Positions 7,701-15,060 of a stretch of DNA of 34,887 nt are shown here, piece after piece. Numbering within the stretch: position 1 is the stretch's first letter; each line of letters begins with the position of its first letter. This DNA is from CAZZIZ01 sp964654535 (GTDB lineage Bacteria; Bacteroidota; Bacteroidia; Chitinophagales; UBA2359), in contig CAZZIZ010000012.1 of NCBI GenBank assembly GCA_964654535.1, positions 1 to 34,887 of the forward strand, read 5' to 3'. Position numbers and translations under genes: made by a program. The notes under the pieces were generated by a model. That model was not told where the DNA came from. It ran no database searches and saw only the letters and a program-made list of their open reading frames with translations.

Positions 7701-8969
7701 CTAGTTTTCTTCCTCTTCTTCAGAAAGAACGGCCAATTCTATGGTCTCTATCTTGGCTTTTTCGGCTGAAAGCACCTTAATCAGGTAGCGGCCAATTTGG
7801 ATTTCTTCGTTCCGACGAGGGATGCGCTCGAGATGATGGGTGGCCATACCGCCAATGGTTTCGTACTCGCCAAATGGTAGGTCTAGGTCGTACTTCTCAT
7901 TGAGGTAATCGACCTCGATACGGGCAGAGAGGCGGTAGGTGTTTTCATCCACAAGCTCCTCCAACAGGGCATCCTCGTCGTCGAACTCGTCTTGAATTTC
8001 TCCAAACACTTCTTCCAAAATATCTTCAACGGTAACCATACCGGCGGTTCCTCCATGCTCGTCGATTACAATAGCTAGTCCCTTTTTTTCATTGATCAAT
8101 TTGTCAAGCGCATCGGGCGCGGGCATGGTTTCGGGAATAAAAACCAAATCGTACATGGTTTTGCGTTTCCTGAGGATGTCTTGGTGATGTGTGTAGCCAA
8201 TAATTTTATCCAAGGAATCGTCGAAGACTAAAATTCTACTTAAACCGGTTTCGATATATCGCTTTCGTAAATCTTCCAGCGTGTATCCTTGTTCGATCCC
8301 GACAATCTCGTTTCGCGGAATCATGCACTCGCGGATTTTTATTTGCGGCAACTCTAGAGCCCGCTCAAACATATCGGTATCTATTTCGTCTTCCTCGGTT
8401 ACATTTTGTGCGGACTGTTTTACAAACTCGTTGAGATCTACTTTGGTAAACACAGCTTCCTTTTCTAATTCAGAAGAATCAAAAAACACATTTAGGAAAA
8501 ACCGGGTGAGCCAAACCACCAGCATAACCGGCAAACTCAACAACCAATAAATAATTTGGAAGGGCATAGCGAAAACGCGCAAAGCTCCTGTGGGGTTTAT
8601 GCCCAGCAGGTTCTTTGGCATATACTCGCCGAGAAATAGCACTATAATGGTGGATAGAATGGTGTCGATGAAAAGTATTGCGGAGTTGCTTGGGTCTATG
8701 CCTATAGCATTGGCTATGGGCACGTCGACCAGTTTGGCGAAAAGAATACCGTATATGACCAGCGCTATATTGTTACCCATTAGGGTAGTACCGAGGAAGT
8801 AGTCCGGCTTTTTGTAGAAGTTGTAAATGGTTTTATTTAACCAGCCGCCCTTCTCTTTCATTAACTCCAGCTCTAGTTTGTTCGCAGAAATAAATGCAAA
8901 CTCTAGGCCTGAGAAAAATGCGCTAAAGGCTAATGCTACTAAAAGAAATATGAGTGTAGTCCAGTCCAC
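7701..8969 (-). CDS. CNNM/CBS-domain membrane protein (hemolysin C/CorC family)
   Basis: A 422-residue protein. The N-terminal DUF21/CNNM membrane domain has about four hydrophobic segments (roughly 5-27, 60-80, 97-117 and 135-160). A CBS-domain pair follows (about 205-325), with MIPRNEIVGI, GLSRILVF and the typical VIDEHGGTAGMVTVEDILEE. A C-terminal CorC/HlyC domain lies at about 345-415. Family members are linked to divalent cation (Mg2+/Co2+) transport; 'hemolysin' is a historical name. GldE of gliding motility has the same architecture, but the neighbours here (lptC, ppiD) are not those of gldE, so no symbol is given. The start is a GTG whose G is the last base of the lptC stop TAG (TAGTG), so the two are translationally coupled. 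Confidence 0.9.
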   Translation of the reverse strand: MDWTTLIFLLVALAFSAFFSGLEFAFISANKLELELMKEKGGWLNKTIYNFYKKPDYFLGTTLMGNNIALVIYGILFAKLVDVPIANAIGIDPSNSAILFIDTILSTIIVLFLGEYMPKNLLGINPTGALRVFAMPFQIIYWLLSLPVMLVVWLTRFFLNVFFDSSELEKEAVFTKVDLNEFVKQSAQNVTEEDEIDTDMFERALELPQIKIRECMIPRNEIVGIEQGYTLEDLRKRYIETGLSRILVFDDSLDKIIGYTHHQDILRKRKTMYDLVFIPETMPAPDALDKLINEKKGLAIVIDEHGGTAGMVTVEDILEEVFGEIQDEFDDEDALLEELVDENTYRLSARIEVDYLNEKYDLDLPFGEYETIGGMATHHLERIPRRNEEIQIGRYLIKVLSAEKAKIETIELAVLSEEEEEN

Positions 8970-9529
8970 TAATTTTTGTCTTCTTTTATGTCGTCTCGAA
9001 TTAAAACTTTGCTGTCAACAATTCCGCGAATGGTGTATTCACTAAAATCTTGATCTGCCTCGAATCCTTCTGTTCCAATAATCGTTTCTCGCGGAGTTGT
9101 TATGGTTACTAGTTGTTCTCCAGAAATGGTTTGCTCCTTTTCGTTCCAAAGCAATTCTTCGGTTTCGAGTCGCTCTCCCTTTCGGTCGTTTACTAAAACT
9201 ACGTTTCTTTTTAAAACTGCTCGCTGTTCCTTTTCGTAACGGATGGCGTAGTCGGCAGTTAGAACGCTGTTTACTTCGTGCTTCTCATTGTAAAAGGTAA
9301 CCTTAACACCTTCTGGAAACTCAACGAAAGGGTCTTCGGTTTTGTGCCGCTTCAATCGCTGTCCTTCTATCTTAACGCGGACGACTCCCATTTCGCTATA
9401 GAGCATAACGATGTCTTCTCCCAACTCTACGGCGGACTCGTATTCTTTGGTCAGCTCATTGACCTTCTGGAGATCGTTCTCACAGGAGGTCAAAAGGAAG
9501 CAAGTAAGAAGGATTAAGCAATTACGCAT
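8969..9529 (-). CDS. lptC: LptC-like lipopolysaccharide export lipoprotein
   Basis: A 186-residue protein starting at the ATG at 9527-9529. An upstream in-frame GTG at 9550 lies inside the terminator hairpin and would spoil the signal sequence, so it is rejected. The N-terminus is a lipoprotein signal ending in the lipobox LTSC (Cys16). The body is a beta-rich LptC/OstA-type repeat: GVRVKIEGQRL, GVKVTFYNEKHEVNSVLTAD, VLVNDRKGERLETEELLWN, TPRETIIGTEGFEAD. LptC carries lipopolysaccharide from the LptB2FG transporter to LptA. The proteobacterial form is a bitopic membrane protein, but Bacteroidota homologues are often lipoproteins. It overlaps the CNNM gene by one base. No other lpt gene is in the window. 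Confidence 0.85.
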   Translation of the reverse strand: MRNCLILLTCFLLTSCENDLQKVNELTKEYESAVELGEDIVMLYSEMGVVRVKIEGQRLKRHKTEDPFVEFPEGVKVTFYNEKHEVNSVLTADYAIRYEKEQRAVLKRNVVLVNDRKGERLETEELLWNEKEQTISGEQLVTITTPRETIIGTEGFEADQDFSEYTIRGIVDSKVLIRDDIKEDKN

Positions 9530-9533
9530 AGCA

Positions 9534-9541
9534 CAAAAATA
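9534..9541 (-). promoter_or_regulatory. Possible -7 box of lptC overlapping the terminator T-tract
   Basis: The minus-strand octamer TATTTTTG matches the Bacteroidota -7 box TAnnTTTG exactly. It lies in the T-run of the upstream terminator and ends five bases before the lptC ATG. No -33 TTTG is seen at the right distance, so the match may be chance. If real, the message would be leaderless or nearly so. Confidence 0.3.
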
Positions 9542-9569
9542 AAAGAGCACAGGATGTCCTGTGCTCTTT
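9542..9569 (-). terminator. Intrinsic terminator after the TPR gene
   Basis: AAAGAGCACAGGA (9542-9554) pairs with TCCTGTGCTCTTT (9557-9569) around a two-base centre, giving a very stable hairpin. On the minus strand it is followed by TTTTATTTTTG. It is 22 bases after the TPR-gene stop at 9592 and only 13 bases before the lptC start. Confidence 0.92.
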
Positions 9570-9591
9570 CTTATAAACTCTTTTGAGAAAA

Positions 9592-11040
9592 CTACTGATA
9601 TCGTACAGTGGTTGATCTATTTATCCAGCAATCAATCTTGTAAGACGATCCTTGCGCCACTCCTTTCATGTGCCCATCTGCAGTTGAAGGAATGTATTGA
9701 CGATACTTTCCAATTTCCGCATTGGCAGCATTTTTTAAATCCGGGTCAACCTCTTTGGCTTTTGCCCACATATCCATTGCTGCCCAAACGACTACTTGGC
9801 TATCCCATCCTGTACCAGGGCCACACAATTTACCACTGGAGGCATAAAGTGTACCGATAAGCATATATGGCTTACCCCAACCTGGACGCAAAGAGGCAGC
9901 TTCTAAACAAGCTTTTCTAGCATCGGAGAACTTTTTGTCTCTGTAGTGGATTCCAGCCAAGTTCATATGAATGGCCGCCTTAGCACTATTATCTGTTGAT
10001 GCCGCCAAGGCCTTTTCAAAGTAAACACTTGCATTAGCGAAATCTTTATTGTTGTAAAACTCACGAGCAATTTCCTTAAACACCTTGGCCGTAGGATCAA
10101 GCTCAGCCAATTTTTGCGTCGCGGATTTGTACATCTGGTTTGAGAATGAATTACAACCAAACTTTTTCATTGCCCCACGTAGTCTTTTATAAGTCGTGGC
10201 ATCATTCGGGTTTTCGTCAATCTTCTTTTGGTAGAATGCTTTTGCATCATCGCAATTTGACATTGATTGAAAGACTTTTACATTCAATATCTCATCATTA
10301 ACTGGTGACCATTTTTCCCAAATCTTAGTGAACTTACCTTTGGCTTTTTCGCTGTCATTGTTTTCCATGTTGTACTCACATATGCTTCCAATAGTTTCAA
10401 AGCGGTCGCTAAACTCGTCAATGGAAATTTCCTTGGCATCATACTTTTTCTTTGTAGCACCTAAGTAAGGCTCCACGATAGAGTAGCTAATATCGGTATC
10501 GGCAATATCTATTGACTTTTGCATAAGACCATAGGCTTTCTCCCGGTCATCTCTATACACCCACTCGATTAGCGCTTTCTTTCCTTCAATGTACCCAGCT
10601 TCTCCCCAACATTCAGCACGCTTATCGTAGATAATCATAAGTGTGTCGTAGTAAGCGTTTTTCATGTTCTCATCAGTCGCTTCTTTCAGCATTGTAAGAA
10701 ACATCTTTTCTCCATCGGTGAAAACCTTTTTACGCAAACCTGGTGCGTTATTAAAAACGTAACGCCAGTTCGGAAGTGCATCAGAATAATTCTTTTGCTT
10801 GTAGTGCTCACGATAAAGAGATGTGTTGATTTTAGATTTTTCCAAATCTGGGCCAGTCGTGGAACAAGGTCCTGTATCAATGACCACTTTCGGTGCTTCT
10901 TCAACCACCTCTTCGACCATCTCTTTTTTTCCTTTTTTCTTTTTCTTTGACTTCTTTTGGGCAAAAACACCCACTTCGGCTACGCCCATTAAGAGGACGA
11001 GCACAACGAAAAGTCTTGGGATGAAATTCATTATTCTCAT
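9592..11040 (-). CDS. Exported TPR-repeat protein
   Basis: A 482-residue protein with a signal peptide (about 1-27, ending VGVFAQ). A second ATG three codons in (11031) is an equally good start. Directly after the signal is a lysine-rich tract, KKSKKKKKGKK (about 28-40), then an acidic VEEVVEEAP. Tetratricopeptide-like helices fill about 75-455; the clearest are FANASVYFEKALAASTDN and FSDARKACLEAASLRPG near 340-400. TPR proteins are scaffolds. In this conserved neighbourhood (pantothenate kinase, outer-membrane protein, TPR, lptC) it is probably envelope-associated, but I know no specific role. It follows the barrel-protein gene by 12 bp and ends in the terminator at 9542-9569. Confidence 0.85.
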   Translation of the reverse strand: MRIMNFIPRLFVVLVLLMGVAEVGVFAQKKSKKKKKGKKEMVEEVVEEAPKVVIDTGPCSTTGPDLEKSKINTSLYREHYKQKNYSDALPNWRYVFNNAPGLRKKVFTDGEKMFLTMLKEATDENMKNAYYDTLMIIYDKRAECWGEAGYIEGKKALIEWVYRDDREKAYGLMQKSIDIADTDISYSIVEPYLGATKKKYDAKEISIDEFSDRFETIGSICEYNMENNDSEKAKGKFTKIWEKWSPVNDEILNVKVFQSMSNCDDAKAFYQKKIDENPNDATTYKRLRGAMKKFGCNSFSNQMYKSATQKLAELDPTAKVFKEIAREFYNNKDFANASVYFEKALAASTDNSAKAAIHMNLAGIHYRDKKFSDARKACLEAASLRPGWGKPYMLIGTLYASSGKLCGPGTGWDSQVVVWAAMDMWAKAKEVDPDLKNAANAEIGKYRQYIPSTADGHMKGVAQGSSYKIDCWINRSTTVRYQ

Positions 11041-11052
11041 TATTTCTAATCT

Positions 11053-12357
11053 TTAGTCATACTTCTTTTGAACGAACCACCTGTCATTCAATGTGATTCC
11101 AAAAGTAGCTTTTATGAAATTTTCTTGTATAAGCCCATTATCAGTGGTACCTCTTTGACCGATATCAAATGAAAGGTTTAAACGGGAATAATTAGGAAGT
11201 CTGGCGTTACTTCGTCTCACCGGCAAGCCAAATCCAAAGGTAAACCCTAGCTCCGTGATTTCTGTGTCACTAACGGTTAAAAAGCCAGTATTATAGTAAA
11301 CGCCAGCTCTGTATTGAATAGTCTTTAAATAGTTATTAAATGCCTTCACATCTGGGGTTATCATAAAGCCCATTGAATATCTCGTCAGATCACGGAAATC
11401 GTTTTCCAGCCTAAAACCGGTAAAATTGGTCCAAGTAGACCTTTCAATTTCTACACCCAACGCCCAAATATTTGAATTCTGTATAGCCAATCCAAAAGTG
11501 ATTCTTCCGGGAAGATCTATTTCGTTTTCGGAAGATGTCTGTTGTGTTTCTATTACCAATCCTCCACCGGCTGTTCGTTCCCAAAAATCGGTAAGCTCAA
11601 CATCTAATGAAGGTGCTATATCGCCAGAGACTCCACCAACAATAATTGTATTGGCATCTGCTTTGGGTCTTACTAAAAATTGAAACCCGTATTGGAAATG
11701 GCCTCCGCGATAAGAGCGCTCATCTCTATTTCTCGTTCGCAGGAAGTTGGTCTCTTCTGGTAAGAAACTATCTATAGTGCGATCAACATTTCCAAAAATA
11801 AAATTGTAGTTAAAGCCCGCAGAAACGCTGTAGCGTCTATTGCCGTAGGAATAGCCCAGCCCATAGAAAGTTCGGTAAACATCTCCGTCTCCAGAAAACA
11901 ATGTTCGGTTAAGTCCTAAAGGTGTTTCGCTGTCTTCGAAAATTGAATAGGAAACTCTAGAGATAGGTAACACTCCAATAGCAAAACCCAAGTTTTTTGC
12001 TATTGGAAAACCCATCGCCAAATAAGAAATATTAGCGTCAGATGCGCTCAATGTTTCCGAGGTTGTGCTTAGCTCAAAGCCGTTAAAGTGAAAACCCAAT
12101 TCCAAATTGGTAATTATGAAATCGCCATAGGAGGCAGGGTTCTGAGGATTTACGTTAAAAGGAGATTTAAAGGCACTAGTAATGTTTGCCGAACCGCGAC
12201 TGTGTGCAAATCCTTGATCAAACAAATCTCCCAATCCATAAACAGAGTATGGAGAATTGCGACGATCAATAAATTGATCCGGATCAGAAGTTTGCGCAGA
12301 CAGCAGCTGGGTCGCCATCAAAAAGAAACCGATATAAAATAAGGTGCTATTTCGCAT
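11053..12357 (-). CDS. Outer-membrane beta-barrel protein
   Basis: A 434-residue protein. I start it at the ATG at 12355-12357 and not at the TTG nine bases upstream. This gives a signal peptide ending LLSAQ (about residue 22) and an 11-bp overlap with the 3' end of coaX. The mature N-terminus RNSPYSVYGLGDLF is a motif I recall from a Bacteroidota outer-membrane protein family. The rest alternates polar and aromatic residues in strand-length units rich in Gly, Tyr and Asn (GYSYGNRRYSVSAGFNYNF, TRYSMGFMITPD). It ends in charged and aromatic residues (DRWFVQKKYD). A FadL-like or PorV-like barrel is plausible. The ligand is unknown. It is co-transcribed with coaX and the TPR gene. Confidence 0.85.
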   Translation of the reverse strand: MRNSTLFYIGFFLMATQLLSAQTSDPDQFIDRRNSPYSVYGLGDLFDQGFAHSRGSANITSAFKSPFNVNPQNPASYGDFIITNLELGFHFNGFELSTTSETLSASDANISYLAMGFPIAKNLGFAIGVLPISRVSYSIFEDSETPLGLNRTLFSGDGDVYRTFYGLGYSYGNRRYSVSAGFNYNFIFGNVDRTIDSFLPEETNFLRTRNRDERSYRGGHFQYGFQFLVRPKADANTIIVGGVSGDIAPSLDVELTDFWERTAGGGLVIETQQTSSENEIDLPGRITFGLAIQNSNIWALGVEIERSTWTNFTGFRLENDFRDLTRYSMGFMITPDVKAFNNYLKTIQYRAGVYYNTGFLTVSDTEITELGFTFGFGLPVRRSNARLPNYSRLNLSFDIGQRGTTDNGLIQENFIKATFGITLNDRWFVQKKYD

Positions 12358-13069
12358 TAAATTCAAGGATGTTGTAAAGCCCCTTTAGTACCAAATTGGG
12401 GTCGGCAAATATCTCATTTTCAAGGTACTTATCAAAGTAGTCAGTATCCCCACCAGTGACTAAAACTTGCAGGTCAGCATATTTACTATGGTAATGATTT
12501 ATAAATCCATCTATCTCCCTCAAAGCGGCACCCATAGACCCCGCCAATAGTGACTCTTCGGTGCTTTTACCTAATAATTTGTTGAATGGCTTCCTCTTTA
12601 TCAGTGGTAATGCGGTGGTAAAATGATTCATTGCCTCTAGACGCATGTTTAAACCAGGGGCTATGCTGCCGCCTAAATAATTGCCGTTAGCATCCAAGAT
12701 ATCAGCAGTAATGCAAGTTCCAGCGTCAATAATTAAGCAGTTACGCTTAGGAAAAGCCGCCTGCGCTCCTACTGCCGCCGCAATCCGATCCCTGCCTAGA
12801 GTATTTGGTGTGTCGTATTTCAGCTTTATTGGGATAGGTAAATCGTGATTCAAAAGGTAATGGTCCTCATTTCGATCCAAAACTGCCCGTTGGGTTTTCG
12901 AAACAGACCGAGTAGTAGAGAGTATCAAACGATTAACGCCTTTCTTGCGTACATAGTTGCCCAGCCAAGTCCCAGAAACGTCATTTCTATAGGTCAGGTC
13001 TTTCAACTTACCTTTTTTGAATTCGGCAATTTTAGCACGAGTATTTCCTATATCAATACAGACATCCAT
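12347..13069 (-). CDS. coaX: Type III pantothenate kinase
   Basis: A 240-residue cytoplasmic enzyme that phosphorylates pantothenate with ATP, the first step of coenzyme A synthesis. The ASKHA-fold motifs are present: phosphate-1 DIGNTR at residues 6-11, the pantothenate-site TLGRDRIAAAVGA near 90-105, IIDAGTCITAD (about 115-125), GGSIAPGL, and VTGGD near 205. The length is typical for CoaX. The start is one base after the TSUP stop, and the 3' end overlaps the barrel-protein gene by 11 bp. Confidence 0.96.
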   Translation of the reverse strand: MDVCIDIGNTRAKIAEFKKGKLKDLTYRNDVSGTWLGNYVRKKGVNRLILSTTRSVSKTQRAVLDRNEDHYLLNHDLPIPIKLKYDTPNTLGRDRIAAAVGAQAAFPKRNCLIIDAGTCITADILDANGNYLGGSIAPGLNMRLEAMNHFTTALPLIKRKPFNKLLGKSTEESLLAGSMGAALREIDGFINHYHSKYADLQVLVTGGDTDYFDKYLENEIFADPNLVLKGLYNILEFNAK

Positions 13070-13070
13070 A

Positions 13071-13835
13071 TCAATGATTCAAAGCCAAATAAATAAATCG
13101 TACTGCCGCTATAGACACAATGACCAATAATAGTCGTCTTATCCAAAACCTTGCTGAGGGCTTATTCACTGCAAACTTCGCAGATATTCTTGCTCCTACA
13201 GCTTGGCCGCCTGCGAGCCAAGCACCATATAACCAGTTAACCTGTTCATAAAAAACAAATATGGCCAAAACAGGAATGGTATAAGCCAAAACAATAATCA
13301 GTTTTATTCCGCTCGACTTAACTAAGTCTTTCCCGGCAATGACTACCAAACCCATAATTAAAAATATACCGACCCCGGCTTGAATAAAACCACCGTAAAA
13401 ACCAATTGCAAAAAATACGGGCAACAACCAAAGCGAATTTCGTTCGACACTTTTCTCGCGCGAGAGCGCGCCACCTGGATTGAGCAAGATCACGAAAAAC
13501 ATAATCACCATCATTAGCCCAAGAAACAAGTCAAGTACTTGCTCGTTTACCACAACCGCGACTCGACTCCCAATAATAGCTCCGATAATTGTGGCAATAA
13601 TTATTGAGCCACTTTTTCGCCATTCAACTTTTTTATCGCTGTTTTGAAAGGTCCAGGTACCAATTACACTTTGCACCAAAACGCCCAAGCGGTTGGTACC
13701 ATTAGCAACATTGCTAGGTAGACCTAAAGAAGATAGCATGGCCAATGAAACTAGTGAGCCGTTGCCCGCTAAGGTGTTAATGACACCGGAAAGTAATCCT
13801 GCTAAAAAAATTAAAGGGAAAACCCAGTGAGACAA
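13071..13835 (-). CDS. TSUP (TauE/SafE) family membrane permease
   Basis: A 254-residue polytopic membrane protein with about seven to eight hydrophobic segments. The first TSUP repeat has the hallmark GLLSGVINTLAGNGSLVSLA and VANGTNRLG. The second half repeats the pattern less clearly (GFYGGFIQAGVGIFLIMGL). Family members move sulfite, sulfoacetate or other organosulfur anions; the substrate here is unknown. The start is a TTG placed immediately after, and in frame with, the TAA of the cyclophilin gene. No ATG is available before residue 33, and starting there would remove the conserved first repeat, so the TTG is probably real. It is one base upstream of coaX. Confidence 0.88.
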   Translation of the reverse strand: MSHWVFPLIFLAGLLSGVINTLAGNGSLVSLAMLSSLGLPSNVANGTNRLGVLVQSVIGTWTFQNSDKKVEWRKSGSIIIATIIGAIIGSRVAVVVNEQVLDLFLGLMMVIMFFVILLNPGGALSREKSVERNSLWLLPVFFAIGFYGGFIQAGVGIFLIMGLVVIAGKDLVKSSGIKLIIVLAYTIPVLAIFVFYEQVNWLYGAWLAGGQAVGARISAKFAVNKPSARFWIRRLLLVIVSIAAVRFIYLALNH

Positions 13836-14468
13836 TTAATTATTAATCTTAATTGTCATTTTAACATCTTCCATCGGACGATCACCGGGACGCGTTTGAA
13901 CCACGCCAATTTTGTCCACGATATCCAAACCAGAAACAACTTCACCAAACACCGTATAATTATCATCTAGAAATGGCGTTCCGCCGATTTCTTTATACGC
14001 AGCGCGACGTTCAGGAGTCATATTGGGCATACGATCCAGCTCCGCATCAGTGGCTTTTTTTCCCGTAACGATATAAAACTGACAACCCGAAGACGCTTTT
14101 TCAGGGTTACCTGCGCCTCGACGTGCGGCTGCCAAAGCGCCTTTTTTATGAAACAGTTCACTTACAAATTCTGCAGGGATAGTGTATCCGGGTCCGCCAC
14201 CGCCCAACTGTTGTCCCGGCGTCGCTGTTTTTGAATCTGGATCACCACCTTGAATCATAAAGTCTTTTATCACTCGATGAAAAAGTGTACCGTCGTAATA
14301 ACCTTCATTGGCCAGCTTAACAAAGTTGTCGCGGTGCTGAGGCGTTGCGTCATAAAGCTTTACCGTAATATCGCCCAAGTTAGTAGAGATTACAGCTGTA
14401 GTTTCCTTTTCACCACAGCCAGCAAAAGTTAGAGCCGCTATCGTAAGTAGTAATAATAATTTTTTCAT
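13836..14468 (-). CDS. Cyclophilin-type peptidyl-prolyl isomerase lipoprotein
   Basis: A 210-residue protein from the ATG at 14466-14468. A ten-residue upstream extension would overlap the preceding gene and bury the signal, so it is rejected. The lipobox LTFAGC puts the lipidated Cys at residue 18. The cyclophilin fold follows, with FHRVIKDFMIQGGD containing the catalytic Arg and the Phe-Met-Gln-Gly-Gly segment, then SSGCQFYIV and NYTVFGEVVSGLDIVDKI. It should isomerise prolyl bonds in exported proteins on the periplasmic side of a membrane. The stop codon abuts the TTG start of the TSUP gene in the same frame. The upstream small gene ends eight bases before the ATG. Confidence 0.93.
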   Translation of the reverse strand: MKKLLLLLTIAALTFAGCGEKETTAVISTNLGDITVKLYDATPQHRDNFVKLANEGYYDGTLFHRVIKDFMIQGGDPDSKTATPGQQLGGGGPGYTIPAEFVSELFHKKGALAAARRGAGNPEKASSGCQFYIVTGKKATDAELDRMPNMTPERRAAYKEIGGTPFLDDNYTVFGEVVSGLDIVDKIGVVQTRPGDRPMEDVKMTIKINN

Positions 14469-14475
14469 AGTCGTT

Positions 14476-14820
14476 TTATAAGTCCTCAAAATAGACAAGG
14501 ATCTGTTTTTTTAATAATTCTTCTTGTTCTCCTAAGCCTTCGGGTTGCGCTTGTTCCGTGCGCTCGTAATGCGGCCATCCATCTTCATCCTTGCCGATAA
14601 ACTTAAAGTATCCGCCCAGTGATAAGACCTTGCAAACCGCTATGTGCATCAAATCTTGCTTCTCCTCTTTGGAATAAGTTCGGTGCAGGTCACCAAACTC
14701 CTGCAGCCCAATTAAAAAAAGTAAGCTCTGTAGCGTTGGCTTCTTTTTCAACTTTGGTTTTATCCGATAAAGCAAGCGCTGCCATTCGTGTTCCAGTTCG
14801 ATATCTCGCTCAGTGGCCAT
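14476..14820 (-). CDS. Small conserved hypothetical protein
   Basis: A 114-residue soluble protein read from the ATG at 14818-14820 (MATERDIELEHEWQ). A longer frame to 14868 would run into structured element C, so the internal start is preferred. It is mainly helical with a basic patch (RIKPKLKKKPTLQS). A conserved-looking TYSKEEKQDLMHIAVCKVL stretch is followed by a compact aromatic KDEDGWPHYERTEQ. I do not recognise a named domain. Its place just upstream of the cyclophilin gene (seven-base gap) suggests a shared transcript. No function can be assigned. Confidence 0.75.
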   Translation of the reverse strand: MATERDIELEHEWQRLLYRIKPKLKKKPTLQSLLFLIGLQEFGDLHRTYSKEEKQDLMHIAVCKVLSLGGYFKFIGKDEDGWPHYERTEQAQPEGLGEQEELLKKQILVYFEDL

Positions 14821-14862
14821 TTTATGCAAAGGTAACACAGGAATTGTTTCCTTCTTGGATAT

Positions 14863-15058
14863 GGGCACGTCCCTACAAAAGCTTCTCCCGGCAAGCCGGG
14901 AAGCTTTTTCCGGGTCGGGCTATCCGGGACTCCGCTTTGCTTCGGTACTATTGGGGGCTTTTCACGCACATTTCTTCTACCGCTAAGGCGGTAAGAAATC
15001 TGGTTCAAGCCAACAATAGCACTGCTCCCTGCGGTCACATCCCTACTATCCCTCGTGC
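14863..15058. repeat. Structured intergenic element, copy C (inverted)
   Basis: Inverted relative to copy A. On the plus strand it begins GGGCACGTCCC (14863-14873) and ends CTATCCCTCGTGC (15046-15058). The closing stem is GCACG (14865-14869) with CGTGC (15054-15058), a compensated change from the GCGTG/CACGC of the other copies. The variable hairpin is CCCGGC-AA-GCCGGG (14887-14900), extended by AAAAGCTT/AAGCTTTT. The core GGGTCGGGC is at 14912-14920. The central hairpin is ATTTC (14970-14974) with GAAAT (14995-14999), enclosing TTCTA, CCGC, TAAG, GCGG and TAA. It fills the gap between the ppx stop (15061) and the next gene. Confidence 0.8.
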
Positions 15059-15060
15059 TT

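Noticed and set aside
7701..8969. Naming the CNNM/CBS protein GldE
   Set aside because: The architecture fits, but the gldE neighbours I know (ssb, mutY, gldD) are absent, and the lptC/ppiD context fits the general hemolysin C family.
14863..15058. Elements A-D as insertion sequences or CRISPR repeats
   Set aside because: There is no transposase, no flanking target duplication clear enough to call, no regular spacing and no spacers. A non-autonomous mobile origin remains possible but is not shown.
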